Positions 1-34,780 are shown, numbered from the stretch's first letter. The stretch: 64,000 nucleotides of DNA from Cristatella mucedo (GCA_009760855.2 WPIO01000033.1:2210501-2274500), one strand, 5' to 3'. Numbers and translations are program-made. Notes: generated from the sequence alone by a model not told the origin.

Positions 1-1837
1 CTGCACATTGCAAACCACTGCTAGTATAGTCGTGGAGGCTTGTGAAGACTGCCGGTGACCGAGTGGCTAGAGTCGTGGACTCCAGAATGTGATGTCCACT
101 ATTAGATTTTTCACGGTGGACTGATCTGTACCATGACTAGACACCACGTTTCCACAGAGATCTCAGAAACCTTGGGGGCAGTGCTGTAGACACTTTCAAA
201 CCGGCTTGATAGTGTGGCCAGCCTTGCCTGGTCGGCAATATTGCGAGCTGAATTGCAAAAGCAAAAAGAGTCATTAGGTCTACCGATGAATCATCTAACA
301 CTCATTAAAATCTATTGAACAATCATTCCACTCTAACGGTCATCTGAAAATGTGAATAACAGCTGTATACACTTGTCAAATTAATGCAATGTTTATCAGG
401 CATGGCTGCAAAAGAGGCCCACTAAGTGCACTGCTCGAAAGTGGCTTCAGTAAGCCTGCACCAAGAAAAGAGCATGATAAGAACAAGATGCAAATAAATT
501 ATAGTGAAAGCAGCTCGTGCATTTAAAAAGGTCGTCGGTCGGCCTCATGCAAAAACCATATGGCAAGTGAGGTAAGTTGCCAAATGAAATGGGTATAGTT
601 GCAGTCAAGCTCAAAATGTAAGCCGAATATAATGGACCAGATGCAATTGAACCATTAGCCGATTTACAAAGCCTTAGATACCCCACAGGTATATTGTAGC
701 ACTAGGAAAAGAGGGGGATCTAATTTAGTCATGAGATTAACCCAAGACTTCAGACACCACAGATGAAGTCGTACATGCTCAACGATTCGACCAAAGAGCT
801 GACCTGACCTATCAGTCACACAGCGATGTTCTAGTCGACCTAATGGCATCAGTCAGGTGTTTACAAAGAACACAATACAATAGATACAATAGAACGTCAG
901 CAGATCGTAATTCAACCAAGTTTTTGGTGGCACTTCACACACAAGCAGGAAGCACGAAAGCAAAGCAACAAGCTATGCAGAGTATACTAAAGCCTCTTTT
1001 TTGCCCGATGTGATGCAAAGCATGGCTCTCATCGACAAAAAACATTGTGGAATCCGGAGGCAGTGCGACCAAATTTAACTCTAGGGCACAGCGTGTGGCC
1101 CAGTGAGATCACAGTTGCTTCGTCAAACCCCTCACACCACCTGGCACGATTGGCTCGGTGCATCTGCAGTCGGAAATAGTGAACATGCGTCAACGGTGTC
1201 AACAAAGACAAATCAACGAGAGCTTCTTAACCCATTCGTGTCTGTTCATTCTCTGGCTCCAATCAGAAATATTTCCCGAAGAGGGATTCTCATCTTACTA
1301 TCTACTCTTTCCAGTCAAGCTCATTTAGCTGTGCATCTAACCAACCTCTAACCAATTCGCTCGAGACTGCTTTCAATTCCTCTGCACCCGAAGCGTGGAA
1401 CTCGGCTACCGACTGACGTCATGGCATCCCCTAACTTGACGATTTTGTGTGACGGTGTCTCCAGCGGCGTTTGTTGTAGTGGGAGTCTCGCGGAGATACA
1501 GCGGGCGCACATGCGCAGTAAACGAGACTACTTTATATCTCTCAACGGGCACATATATGAGAGGTCGATCAATCGCAACAGACGACACGAAATATAACCT
1601 GCATTAGTGGCCCGACCCTGCACTGCTTCAATGGCTTAACTATTGGCTACAGGTGAGGCATGTGCATTAGTGTCGGGCGCTTCGCTAATTACAGCAGAAG
1701 CCGCAGGCACACACAACATCGACATCCAAAAAGAAGCTACAAATCGGCTGATCCTCACACCATTTGCTCCGTCCCTGTCTTGTGGTTGCTCATATGCGTC
1801 TAAGCGTGCAGAAACTGTGCATGTTATCACTAAACCA

Positions 1838-1925
1838 CTGACATGCTTCCCTTCCAGCTTATTCAGAGTATCTATAAAGATTTATCTCTCTTAGGGCACT
1901 ATACGAGTGTCTTATTATCATTATT
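1838..1925 (+). mobile_element. Possible degenerate LINE tail
   Basis: GTATCTATAAAGATTTATCTC, then TCTTAGGGCACTATACGAG and TTATTATCATTATTAAAG resemble the R1 tail at low identity. About 450 bp upstream (1383-1400) a stretch reads APEAWNS, similar to the LINE C-terminal motif. Confidence 0.35.
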
Positions 1926-3519
1926 AAAGGGACCGGGATGACTGGAATTTGGCTACACAAAATAATTTATAAGTGAACCCTTACTGACGCTAAAGCTATT
2001 CGCGCCCGCGCTCATTACCAAGTCCGTGCGGGCCGCCGCTCATCCCGGGCTGAAGCACATCACCATCATGTTCGCGGTAAGGCCCCCAGCTATGACGGCG
2101 AGGAGTGTCGTTACCAGAAGGACCCGCAGAGGCAGCCATGCCTTACATAACGAGTGGATTCGCTGTGTATCTCTGGCCTTCAGCAGAAGTCGAGGTTGAC
2201 CGGCTCTGCGCTACGAACACTTTTCTTTGACAGCTTAAGTCAAGCCGCTGATGAGAAATGCATTTAAAAGTATATTTTCAACTCATTTCCCCAATTTATC
2301 AACGGAGGCAAAATTCGGTAAAAGAAACTCCCACTCGTGTTCACGCAAGTCCCGAAAGATACGGTCCCCCAGGACACTCGAGAGCGGGGTGTTGAAAAAA
2401 GCTCACAGGGTCAAGGTTGTCGCGGCTAGCTGTGTTGTTAATGGCTGGCTTGCAGCGTCCTGTCAACGCTAGTTCCAATCGCAAAAAGATCCAGGTAAAT
2501 GCGCGCGCCTTGACTATTTTTGTCTTGAGGAAGTGTGCGGTGCTGTGGCCAAGTGGATTCACTAATAAGCCTTGCAAGGAATTTGCGGTTTGCGTAGGGG
2601 TTAGACTGCTTACAAAAATCAAGTGGCCGATCGTATTAAACCGTGTTAGTGACATGGAAACGCACTTGCTCGTCGGTCCGTATATCCGCCAGCTTCCATA
2701 TTTACTATGCTCTGGATATTGAAGTGCGGGAGCCGTGCATGAACTGTCCTCTCGTCGGTGGCCTGGGTGGCACCTGTTCTTCCCTAGAGGCGACTGTCAG
2801 CTGTCACCCTGACCGGACGACCCTGTTTGCTGTCATTTTACAGCTGATTTCGAGTGCAGTTCTTATAGTCTGAGTCTGAAGATGCCTGCTGGGTTTCTAT
2901 GCGCTGATCAGCGTCCCTCGTTCAAGTCGGACGCATCCGTGAATTTACACGAACGCCCAGACGCGCCACCTGCGGCTTTCGGGCTGGTCAGACTGTGGGT
3001 TATGCATCGAAATCGTTAATTTTCAGTCGTGTTTGAGGCAATTTTCCCGTTACGCCGTCCCTGTCAATCAGCAACAGCTCGTTTCGCTCTTGGCTTCGCT
3101 GCAAGGCCGCATTGCAACGTCGGGCTGTATAGGCATGGCGCTCCTAGCCGTAGCCACCCCAAGGCAGACCTTGTAACTTCAACCACCTCGGCACGACTTG
3201 ATCGACTAGTTTTGCGGTGCACTTGACATTTTTGAGGAATTTACGGTCAGGGACAGTTGACATGAAATGGTAATGGCTAGACCTTTGACAAATCTGAGCA
3301 GTCGGCCTTGCTCAGGTTGGCTGGTTTTTTACTTTCTTAGTTCCGCCCAACCGGTACAGCACCGGGAGCCTGCATTGTGGCGCTACTCAAGTGTTGGGTG
3401 CGGACATCTTGCTCTACCGGATTGCTGTCCTGATCGGCAGGTGGTTTTTATTGGCCTATGTTGACTCGTGGTGGGTCATGCGAAGCAGCTTCAGCCCCTC
3501 GGCCAGTTTATATATATAT

Positions 3520-3655
3520 AATTAATTTTTATAGCGCCCCAAGAGAACTTAATATCTATTCAGTCACTTCACGTATGCTACGGGCCTCGACCCACGACCT
3601 CAGCAAGACCTTGGTCGTGGCGAGCACCTTAACTGCTGAACCAAACCAGCTTGCT
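3520..3655 (-). mobile_element. tRNA-derived SINE, family R2
   Basis: In reverse it has a tRNA-like head (TTGGTTCAGCAGTTAAGGTG as box A region, GGTCGTGGGTCGAGGCCC as box B region). The 3' part, GTTCTCTTGGGGCGCTATA, resembles the LINE tail, followed by a short TA repeat. Confidence 0.75.
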
Positions 3656-5165
3656 AAACACGGATCTAAGTTTTTCATGTCATTCGTAGGAGTCAGTCAT
3701 ACTTTTGAGAAAAGGGTGGCTATTACATCTCGATGGGACTTACCTCTACGTTCATGGTCAAGGGCTTTATTCACTCTTAATTATTGGCGTTTTTATCCGA
3801 CCTTCTTTCTGAGCATAGCTTGTTGCTGCACCCAGCCATGGAGCAACGGAGTAGTGACTCCAGCCCTCGGCCATTTTAGGGTCTCTGTAAATTGACGTTC
3901 TTCATTCGATGCAATGTATGGTAAGTCCTTACTCCATCCCTCCTCGGATGGGAATGGGCCAGTAGGCCCTGGCCGAATTTGGAAAGGTCTAGGCCTGGCC
4001 ATCTTGGTGGCTTAGGGCACCTAACATTAGACGACCAGATTGTGGGAACAGGCATTACTCACAGTACCCATTTTTTGGCATGCGAGGTAGCTGTTACGAT
4101 GTCACATGTGTACCACTGTTTGAGAGCATCCTACAGACGTTTGCTCGATTTAAGTGTGAATAGTGCTCGGTGAATTAGTAGCAGCTACGTGGTTTCGAAA
4201 TGCAGACCGGTCCGAAGTTGTCTGTCGTGGAACTGAATGCCGAAAAAGGAGCATTTGCCTCGAGCGGGGCGATCCTGAAACGCCTGGGCTACCAGTCTTG
4301 GTGCTCCTACCGATTGAGTGGCTATCGAGACGACTATTTCCACGGCACCCAACGCAGGACTTGACAGCCTAGGCTTTAAACTTCCACGTTCTTGCTCGAG
4401 CCAAAACACCGTGTTCGGTGTGAATGGATGTTTATGTTTATAATTGCTACTTTGGTGACAAGCTACAACCTTTAGGTCTGCCACAGGCAGCTACCAGTGA
4501 GCGTCATGCTCTGCACGACTTGCACGGGTCCTGGCAAGTAGGGGAGACCCGTGGGAGCAGTTTGCTGCTTCCTTGGCAATAGTAATGTGGCCGAATGAAT
4601 GTATGTCCCAGAGCGGGTTGTAAGTAAAGCAGTACTTAAAAATACAGAGCCAGCAGAAGCCACCTGGGGGGGATCAATATTATTGCCTAACTGCTCTCTG
4701 CCTTGACCAAGCCTTTTAGCATAAGGAGAGCAACGTTGCTGATGGTAAGGTTAATATAATGACTTGAATAGCCTTGGAGGAGTGGCCTCGTAACTTGTCT
4801 GTTGGCCACCTACTGTATGACCTCATCACTGCACTCCAGGGGATCTAACTAGGGCGTAATGTGTGAGCCAAACTGGCCACGTGTCTGGTGAGATCCATAT
4901 CCCGAGTGTCACGGACGTGTAATGTTTCTCTCATATAGCTAGCTACAAGAAGACGGCCTTAAAATCGGTAGGTGGCTGCTCGGTGGGAAGTTTGGTCTAT
5001 GTATGCATCAATATGCTTTTCATTGAGGCAGCTGCTTAAGCGGTTTAACCTCGCCTGGTTTTCTTGGACCTAAAGGCCCTGTGCAGCCCTGAGTTTTGAC
5101 CCTGGCACTGGCTCTGTTGATTTTTCTATGCACCTATAAGATGAAATATTTACCATCTTGCATTT

Positions 5166-5220
5166 GCACGATGCTGTGCTGCCATAGAATTACTGCACGA
5201 TGCTGCCATAGAATTACTGT
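5166..5220 (+). repeat. Short tandem duplication
   Basis: GCACGATGCTG...CCATAGAATTACTG occurs twice in tandem, about 29 bp per unit with a 5-bp TGCTG difference. Confidence 0.7.
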
Positions 5221-5930
5221 AACGGTGCTGGTGGAAAATTTATGTCCTTAAGCCTAAAGGAATATCGAAAATATTATCCTTCACCACGTGGAAGATTTAA
5301 CTTCAGTCAGCATGCGGCATTTTGGAATGTGCTTGTTTCTAGCCACTTGTGTTGACCAAGTCCCTGTCTGTACCATGTCAGAAAGCTATGCTTATGTGAT
5401 AGGCTGCTGTGTTGGATCGTTTCCATTTCGTGGTTGATTATACTTCAATAACGAGAGGCAATGGAAAAAATTAGTAGTTTAGTAGCTCGATAAGTATGTT
5501 TAGGAAAATACCATGCTGGTTGTGACCTTAAAACCACACCCAGCTGACTTGGATCACTATTGTAGTGGTCGTCAAAAGCCTTTGCCGCACTCTTTCTGTC
5601 AATATGAAACACTTTTGCAAGGTCAAAGGTATTAGCTAATATATGACCCAGCTCTTGGTACAAGTGTCCAATCAAATCTTTGCATTAGCAACAGAGAATA
5701 CTATATGGCCAGTTGCTGAGTCCGTGATGCAGGTCATATTAGTGGCTTAAAAACTTGTTTTTCATCTGTTCTATCACTGTATCTTTGGACAACTGCCATG
5801 TGCATTTCAATATAATGGTGTGATGTATCGATACTACCAAAGACGGGGAAAGTATCTGTCTCTCTTTTGTGGAATTTTATCTACGTATAAAATTCACAAT
5901 ATTCTTATGTTGCATGCTTTGTACTGATAG

Positions 5931-27434
<21,504 letters not shown>

Positions 27435-27551
27435 ATATACTTAAGCTTTTTTGTATTTTAACTGCAGGAGACGATGTCGTCTCATAGGTCACTCACTGTG
27501 GTATGTGCAAGATTACAATTGACACATGACTATGGTTGTGATGTCTCTACC

Positions 27552-30500
27552 TTAAGTTGTAGATTTAGATTCTTCGACTAGCTTTTTTATCGTAGCCTCA
27601 ACACTTTCAACGTATGAGGGAAAAGAAGTATCCAGGAGGCACAGTCTTAAAATAGCCTCCAGTTCTTCCTGTGGAACGATGGCTTCATAGTATGCCTTGG
27701 AGAGTTTGGATTTGTCGATGCCCATTATAATCTACAAAAAAAAAGAATACGTTTTGGTCAATGCATGGCTTTTCAGAACGATCGACTCAGTCGCATGCAA
27801 AAATGGTGTCTAGCTGTGTGCAATGCATTTAGGAATCAATATCTTTGTGCTAACGCTAATGGGGGATGCATGACCAAGCAGTAGCATTACGATATTTGTA
27901 CGGAAGCTGAATCCCACCTATAAATCTCTGTTCAAGTATTATTCGATTCCTTTGATATTATGCTTTGCCTTGCAATTTTCCTCTCCTTTCTCACCATCAT
28001 GGTTTAGATCTGGTTTTCCAGACTATCTTATGCTGGCACTTGGCAATTCTCATGTTAAATCGGCATGCAATCTACCAATAATAAATGAAAGCCATGACTG
28101 CCTTTGTATTATTTATTTTTCTTATTCATGTATAGTTTGCAATTGTTCGTAAAGTTTTGAAAATATAGTGTAGCAGAAGGCCACCATGGGACTGAGAGCA
28201 GACAAGTTTACCAAGAGGAGGGCTGATTCCAAAACGGCTGGCTTACCCAACCGATTGTAGCCACGGAAACTCTTTTCGCCTGCTACCAGCACAGGGCTTA
28301 AGGTTTGGTCTTTCAATAGCCACTTACGTGCGCCAGCTGAATTCCGTTGTGCTGTCTGAATGCAGGTGAATTTCTTAAATAGTTCGGTGCTGAGCTGCAA
28401 CCATTACGTGTGACTGAAGTCAGCGATCTGATACCGTGTCGGCTGCCCCACCCTACCCATAATAAGCCGGACCAGGTAGGTGGAAGATGTGTCTGCACAA
28501 CCACAGTGGTCCACGGCAAGGGTGCTGGCACCCCTGAATGACATGTGAAGCTTTTGCAGTGGTGGCAATAAAGGTAGTTTAAAAAACAGAGTAACCGGAG
28601 ATTACATTCTAGATGACAGAAGACTACCCGATTACAAGTGACATTATACCTGATTAGCTGCAACAGTAGAACAACACCTAAGATTCCCCCAGCGATCGGC
28701 ACCTGCCTAGCAAAATTACCTACTGTTATCGATAATTATGACCATAGCTTCATAGCCAACCCACAATTCTTAACAAATTGCAAGTCAGAGCTGTACCTTG
28801 GCCATCTCTGGAACTGTTCTTTTTCCATCGGCGTTTGCACCTTCCTGGAAAACAAAAGCACCTGTTAAGATACGACAAATAATTATGAGATGTATGTATG
28901 CATTAAGAAGTAGGTAACAAACTGCTATTAGCACAGGGAAAACAAATGATGTAGATGACTGGTCAAGATAACGGCTTATTTAGCAGTTCACTGAACTGCT
29001 GTGTACACTCTTGGGAGGTTGTGATGAGCTGCTGAATACATTGCAGTAACTCGAGCGTTAGCTGCAGTGCTTTCAACATATTATCTCTCGTGATTGTGCT
29101 TCAAAAAAGTTGTTAATTAATTAAAATCATTTTTGCACAGTTTACTTTAGCTCTTAGAACTATTAATACCCTACCTGCGAACTCGTGCCCCTTGATCTTA
29201 GCCTAAAAGTTGGGTGCTTGGCCTTCAGCCTACTTGTCAACTACTACCCCTGGATCTTAGCCCGAAAGTAAGTTGCTTGCCCTTAACGACCCATGCCGTG
29301 GTTTGAGACCTGCATCAGACTATTCTTAATTTCACACTGAAGGCGGAGTGATAGCTGCTACGGCTCCTCTGCGGCTATATACCCCCAAATGAGGCTGTTA
29401 AATCAGCTAATCTTCCTTGCTTTAACCATGACCTCAAAGAACATGATTCCATTCTTACTTTTTCAGCCACTTCTTCATACAGTTTCTTCCCTTTGTGATT
29501 GCAATCATCGTATGCTAAACTGTCAGCAAATTGTCTTCCAGCTCGTAAAATGCGTTTTAATGCTTCTTAATGTGGTATATGCTGACGTAGTTTATTGAAA
29601 GTAGCATAGTCTTTTGAAATATTGAAATGAATGAATTGACCATGACCTGAGCTGCAATCATTTATAATGTTTAGCCTTCTGAGGTACACAGGTTTCATAG
29701 CCGGCTAAACCAAAGGGCATTAGGGTTGTCGATATTTACGTGGCAGGCCCAACAACCCGATACAGTAAGGGTTTTGCCAAGGAGCTGTTAACTTGGTGCA
29801 GCTCAGATTACCGCAGTATAGTCTTTTTCAACTGTCTGTGTATCTGCCGTGCCTGGGCCACTTCCAGCAGTCCTCTGACTGTTGTCAAGCGTCGTGACGT
29901 AAATGTATTGCTGCAGTTCTCTTGTGCAGGCGTCGCAAACTTCAGAAGCTGTGAGGCTGCCGGCTGCCTTGAACCGAACTCGGAATCGTCTTGTACCACT
30001 CTACAGTTGTAAACGGCGCTCAAGCGCTTGCACATGATTTTGTGAGCTTAGCAAAGAGTCAACATGCGGACGCAGCAATCAGCTAGAGCCAGCATCTGGC
30101 AGTGTGTATCTACGTGAATTTGTCGTCGACCAACCAGACTGCATCAGAGTCAGTGAGATCAGCACCAATGCTGTTTGTAGTGCGGATAAAGGGGAGTTAA
30201 GTTAATTGGCACCCACTGTAATCATTGGTTGCTCGACTAAATGAAACGGCTTCTGTTGCCCAAAGAGGCAGTACACAAAAGAGCACTGTCTTCTCACAGA
30301 AGACCCCCTTCCCCAATTGATATGTACCTGTGATCCAAAGAGCGACCACTGCTCGGAACTCTCAAGCCTCCTTACCGTGCAAGCTGTGGTGCTCCGCACA
30401 GGCGATCCTAATAGCAACTGGCCGAGAGCAGTTGCAACAGGGGCAACTTTCGAGTTTAGTTTCTTTTTAAACGTGGTCAAGTCAGGGGATGTCGTGACTC

Positions 30501-33500
30501 AAGTAGGGAGTGAGTTCTAAGCTTTGGGAGCATACGAACAAAGGCACGGTCTCCAAAGGATTCGAGGTTTGTACGAGGTATAGGTAAACAGTTAGATATT
30601 GAGTTTCCGAACTGGAAGGGTTCCAGACACACAGGGTCCGATAGTGCTGGTGCAAACTGTAAGCTAGCTCGGTTCGTGACCTTGCTTTGCACCCGGTTCC
30701 CAAAACACCGATTGCTGTCGCCATTCTAGCTGGCGAGACTCCGTCCGTCAGTGGCACCGTCTCGCGAGAAAAGTCGACCTGGCTAGAAAAGTCGATCTAG
30801 CGTAGTCAGATCGAATGGTCGTGTACCCGTGACTGCTCTCGCTAACGGCATTTGCTGGCAAGGTGCCTTCAGACTCACTGAGCCACATCATAAATGCTTG
30901 TATCCCAACACAAAATAATGCAAATATGATTTCAAACAAAGAAGCGATGTTTGCAGTGCTGGGGGCTCGTTTAGTTCGAAGGTTATGAAAAATAACCTCG
31001 GCTGGAGCTGAAAACAGTAGGCGGCACTGCTGTAGCCAACTTTTTGGATTGGATACTTTTTCAGCCTACTGTTTGGTTTAGTATAGCAGAAGTCGTTCTA
31101 TTACAGCAAGCTGCTATCGAAAAGAAAATTGGCCATCACTATACTATGTATTATAAGCATTAAACCACTGCTCTGCACCAGCAAAGACATGACTTGCCAA
31201 TAATTTCGATATGACAAGCAAGCTGTCGCCGATGTAGACTCCTTTCATCGTTATGCCAGCGTTGACGAGAGAAAAGTTTTCCTGAAACATTAAGCAGCAC
31301 TTTGTGACCAAAAATAATCCAGAAAATAGTAAGAGAAAGCCTGCACCGACAAGCCGCACACAAAGGTTAGCTACAAAAAAGCCCTAGCATTACATAGAAC
31401 TTTAAAAAGAAGGATTTCCAGCGATTCCACCCTTCTGGTCTGGCAATTTGGCTCCGCCGGCAGAACGCTGCTGCAAATCCGAGCCATCAATAATATTGCG
31501 ACCCAAAATATGACATACAAGAAGACTTCTGCTAAGGAGATTCGAGACCAGGTGTCTTCGAACCAAATTGAAAGTTCAACTTTCGAAGTGCTGAAAAACT
31601 TGGCCGTCCTCACTTAAGCTGCGCACAGGCAATAATGCGCCTGCACCCAATAAAGCACTGCCATTTTCCCCATCTTTCACTGCACAAGCGAGCTGCATGT
31701 CACCTGCTTTTATGCATAATTCATACCGCTTAGTCACTTAATACATGCACATTCAGCCTTCTGATTGGCTGCCTCAGACAGAGTCGATTCTGGCCTCTCC
31801 TGGCTACGGTGCTAACTGCATCCATTTGCTCTAGACCCGTGAAGTCTGCAGTTAAAGCAGCAAAAACCGAAGCATAAGCAAAAGAGGCAGCATAGATGGT
31901 TGCTAAAATAAAGATATATTTCTATCTGCTAATGGTCGAATCAAGCACTTCGAATTAAGCGATAAAATAAGGCTGCATCAGAAAACGTATTTGTGCCATT
32001 ATTCATCTAGTTACCTACATTCCGCTTCCCGGTTTGCATGTTTTGGACCTGACAATGCTTGGGGGGGGGGGTTGGTCAAGCGCAGCTTAAAAAGTGCTAT
32101 ACAATTTCTCTTGGTCCTGATTTTGCTAGTAAGTTGAGCTAGAGATTTATAAGTTGTTGGCTCCAGCCAAGTACAGCAAAAATACAACCAAGATCGTCGG
32201 AGGTCTAGTTTTCACTGGAATCGAATCGCATTTTCACCACTGAGTTCCTTCTTTTGGTGATACTTTATTTTTTATTGACTAGCTCCACAGCACATACTGT
32301 GTGAGGTAAGTGGACTGCAGCAGGTAGCCGGGTTATTCAAACTCCTGGCACTGGGTTACAGCAGCATCTTGAATCGGAGCCATTAGCTCGTTCGTTGAAC
32401 GGATTCGACCGAGTTGGACTGCTTGAACTCCAGATAGCGACGTGATTAACGTTTTTCCGGACAGATTTTGATAGTTAAGACGATGCTTTAGCTGTATCCA
32501 GCTTCTTTGGTTGTACAATAACGGTTTGCAGATGCATCTGTACGTTTATTAGAGTATTTCAGCCCATCACACGTATGTTTATTTATAGATTGAGGCTGAG
32601 CATACAGTAATTAGGATAGAGAGGCCAGTCCATTGTCTTAAGAGATTCTCTGACAGCACTTTATCAAGTGTGTTATTATATTATTATTATTAACCCAATT
32701 AACCCATGTAGCTAGGATTTCGTTCAATTTATTAAAGGGAAACTTTACAAGGATTACACTAGATACAAGTGAATGGCAAACGATATTTTTCCTTGTCTGT
32801 CAAAATAAATATAATTCATTTGTATAGCACCCCAAGAGAACTTTATCTGTATTCAGGGCTTCACATGTGCCTTGGGGCTCGAGCCCACAACCTCCATCAC
32901 ACCTTGGTCGGGGCGAGCACCTTAACCGCTGGACCAAACCCGCTCGGCAAAATGGATGAGTTGGTATGGCTCTTGCCTTTGGATTTGGAGACCCGGGTTT
33001 AACTTAGAGGGACGATCTAAAAGAATAAAATCACCCACGATAGATAGGAAAGGTTTTCACTGGAACGAATTGGTGATTTAGCATTGTATCATTCCAAACG
33101 GTATGTGCCAACTGCAAATTCGTAGGGCCTTAGCCTGTTGAGCAAGCTTGCTCAGTGGCACTTGCTCACCCACCGACCTACTTCAGATTGATTTAATGCA
33201 GAAGTTGCTCTGGCCTTTTTGGAGAGCAAAGCAAACAATGCAGACTTCGAACGTTCTTGCAATTAATATGACAATGTTAATCGAGAATCTAGAGACTACA
33301 TCATGAAGTCTGCTGAGCATGCAGCAAAAGTTATTTACCTCACGTTCATGGCGATACTGCACAGATTGCCAGCCGTTTAAAGAGCGACTTTCACGCCTAA
33401 TGTCTTAGCTTAGTATAGCTGCTTGGCTACTTTTACGTAGTGGCAGTAGGCAGAATCACCACAAGTAAGGATATACTCGATTAACGTGCACACCATATGC

Positions 33501-33784
33501 ATTTATGCAATGAAAGCCGAGTTGTACATGCAAACGCTTGCAAAAAAACCTGCTTCTGAAATTTATTTACGTTGCGATCAATGCTACTGGAATTTGGATA
33601 CGCCGCGATCACTACTCACCAGCACGTCGTTGCCATGGTTGATTACAAGGTAGTTGGAATTCAGAATCCTGAGAAAGAAGTTGTCTTCGGAAGACTCGTA
33701 TGTCTTAAACTCGTCGTTTCCATCACCTACCAAGCGCGAATATCTCTCCAATGGCCATTCGTGCGAGATTCGTTGGTACGTCAT
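27552..33784 (-). CDS. REC114: REC114 orthologue (meiotic recombination protein), five exons
   Basis: REC114 acts with MEI4, IHO1 and TOPOVIBL to promote meiotic double-strand breaks on chromosome axes. Exons in coding order: 33784-33620, 31281-31189 (3' end tentative), 30000-29812, 28844-28797, 27731-27552. All junctions are phase 0 and give about 223 residues. Exon 1 encodes EWPLERYSRL, YESSED and FFLRILNSNYLVIN, the first strands of the REC114 PH domain. Exon 2 has FSLVNAG and GDSLLVIS. Exon 3 has RRFRVRFKAAG and CDACTRELQQYI, the end of the PH domain, then a low-complexity linker. Exons 4-5 carry the C-terminal helical region with LRLCLLDTSFPSYVESVE, the part known in the family to bind MEI4. 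Exon 1 has a good GTGAGT donor. The exon 2 donor used here (GTCTTT) is weak, so that border may be wrong. The reading frame is open upstream of the chosen ATG (33784) to at least 33871, so the true start could be an in-frame ATG upstream. The introns contain SINE and LINE fragments. Confidence 0.85.
29172..29285 (+). repeat. ~58-bp tandem duplication at SINE head
   Basis: CTGCGAACTCGTGCCCCTTG and GATCTTAGCCTAAAAGTTG recur as GTCAACTACTACCCCTGG and ATCTTAGCCCGAAAGTAAG, running into the R3 SINE at 29.25 kb. Confidence 0.6.
29253..29409 (+). mobile_element. R3 SINE copy in REC114 intron
   Basis: Head CGTGGTTTGAGACCTGCATC, body GGAGTGATAGCTGCTACGGC, end AAATGAGGCTGTTAAATCAG. The head segment is partly duplicated upstream (29172-29285). 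Confidence 0.7.
30455..30625 (-). mobile_element. Internal LINE R1 fragment in REC114 intron
   Basis: It matches the ORF2 C-terminal region of the 13.6-kb copy (GTGGTCAAGTCAGGGGATGT, GCTTTGGGAGCATACGAAC, GGTTTGTACGAGGTATAGG), without the 3' tail. Confidence 0.75.
32632..32692 (+). mobile_element. LINE R1 tail remnant
   Basis: AAGAGATTCTCTGACAGCAC, TTTATCAAGTGTGTTATTAT and further TTA repeats: the last 60 bp of the family. Confidence 0.65.
32811..32943 (-). mobile_element. R2 SINE copy
   Basis: ATAATTCATTTGTATAGCAC, TTGGGGCTCGAGCCCACAAC, GCACCTTAACCGCTGGACC. A nearly full-length copy with clear A-box-like and B-box-like blocks. Confidence 0.8.
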
Positions 33785-34479
33785 GGCCTCTGGAATCCAG
33801 TAGAGTGTTGGATATCCGGGCCTAAAAAGTAGGGCTTCCATTAAAGGCGTTCGCCTGTTGAATCGGAACAAGAATGAGCAGGGAAGCCAATGCTCTTACT
33901 ACCACGGTACTTAGAAACAACACCTCAAAAACATAGCGGACAAGCTATACTTTTGCCCAAATTCTGCCTATTGGGCAGTTATCGGGCTAGGCACGTTACA
34001 GGAGGTAGACTAATTGGGCTATAGTACGAATCGCGGTGAATGCAATTTTTTTGTCGAGATTGTCGAGGAGGCTACGACACCGGATCAAGGATGTCAGCAC
34101 AACCTCCCTCAAGAGTAGAAGGGAAGTCGCAGGTGGTTAACTTCCCGATAACCGACTGTGGTGGCTCAGGCCGAGTGTGAATGGCCATCGGCTTTTAAGC
34201 TGTCCTAATTCTTTCACGGCTGAAAAAACGTTCGAACACGCCGTACCAGACCAGCCGTAGGGTGAACTTTATAGGCTACGATATACTTACACCGAACTGA
34301 TGTGACCTTGACAGCGTCGGCTGCTGCCGGCTGACGACACCGCCTAGCCGTGACAATATTAGCTGAGCAAGCACTCTCTTTTTTTCTCACTAGACAGGGG
34401 AGGGCTCTAAGCTTAAAATCCCCAAAGAAATAATCTGCAACAACGAGATTACCTGCCTGCTTTGCAATAGCGCTTTAGG

Positions 34480-34780
34480 TTCGGTTACGCCTTAGGGCTG
34501 TGGGATCGGTTACCAGGTCAAAACGATAGCACCGACGGGAGTCGCTGACCTTCCGCTTCACTTCCTCGCCGGGTGTGACTGGACAGCCGCCGCCGTACTC
34601 GAAGTTTTCGAAGGGTGCTCATCTTCGTCCTACTCAGTAAGAAGTCTTAAAAGCGATGATTGTTCTTAGTAGAATGCGCGTCGACCGGCTGAGAGCTGTG
34701 CGGCTGCGTTTTGACTCGAAGGAGTTTTACCGATGCTAGGTGCCGGTGCCCTAGATATTTCGAGGCCGACTCCGGATTTC
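34480..34780. promoter_or_regulatory. CpG-richer stretch upstream of REC114
   Basis: CpG density is higher than in the surroundings (GCCGCCGCCGTACTCG, GCGCGTCGACCGG and others). It lies 700-1000 bp upstream of the REC114 start and could be a promoter-associated or divergent regulatory region. No specific promoter element was recognised. Confidence 0.2.

Larger units (their letters stand above)
1..5930. other. Left flank, no gene recognised
   Basis: Apart from the R2 SINE (3.5 kb) and a possible LINE tail (1.8 kb), I see no supported gene. The first exon of WDR48 and its promoter should lie here or further left. A CpG-rich patch at 1990-2200 contains an open frame of about 57 codons without an ATG (TLTDAKAIRARAHYQVRAG...) that I could not assign. 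Positions 50-95 resemble the 5' half of a tRNA (TGACCGAGTGG as an A-box) without a matching 3' half. Confidence 0.5.

Noticed and set aside
50-95. tRNA-like 5' half with an A-box
   Set aside because: No B-box or acceptor-stem partner in the next 100 bp.
28122-28702. Two overlapping minus-strand frames of 92 and 129 codons
   Set aside because: They lie in a REC114 intron, overlap in different frames, and have no recognisable domain.
28970-29105. Minus-strand frame LKALQLTLELLQCIQQLI... ending in a stop, first taken as a REC114 exon
   Set aside because: It ends in a stop and would break the phase-0 join between REC114 exons 3 and 4, which fit each other directly.
31371-31613. Minus-strand frame with a hydrophobic stretch (LYVIFWVAILLMARI)
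   Set aside because: It does not fit between REC114 exons 1 and 2, and no usable donor is present.
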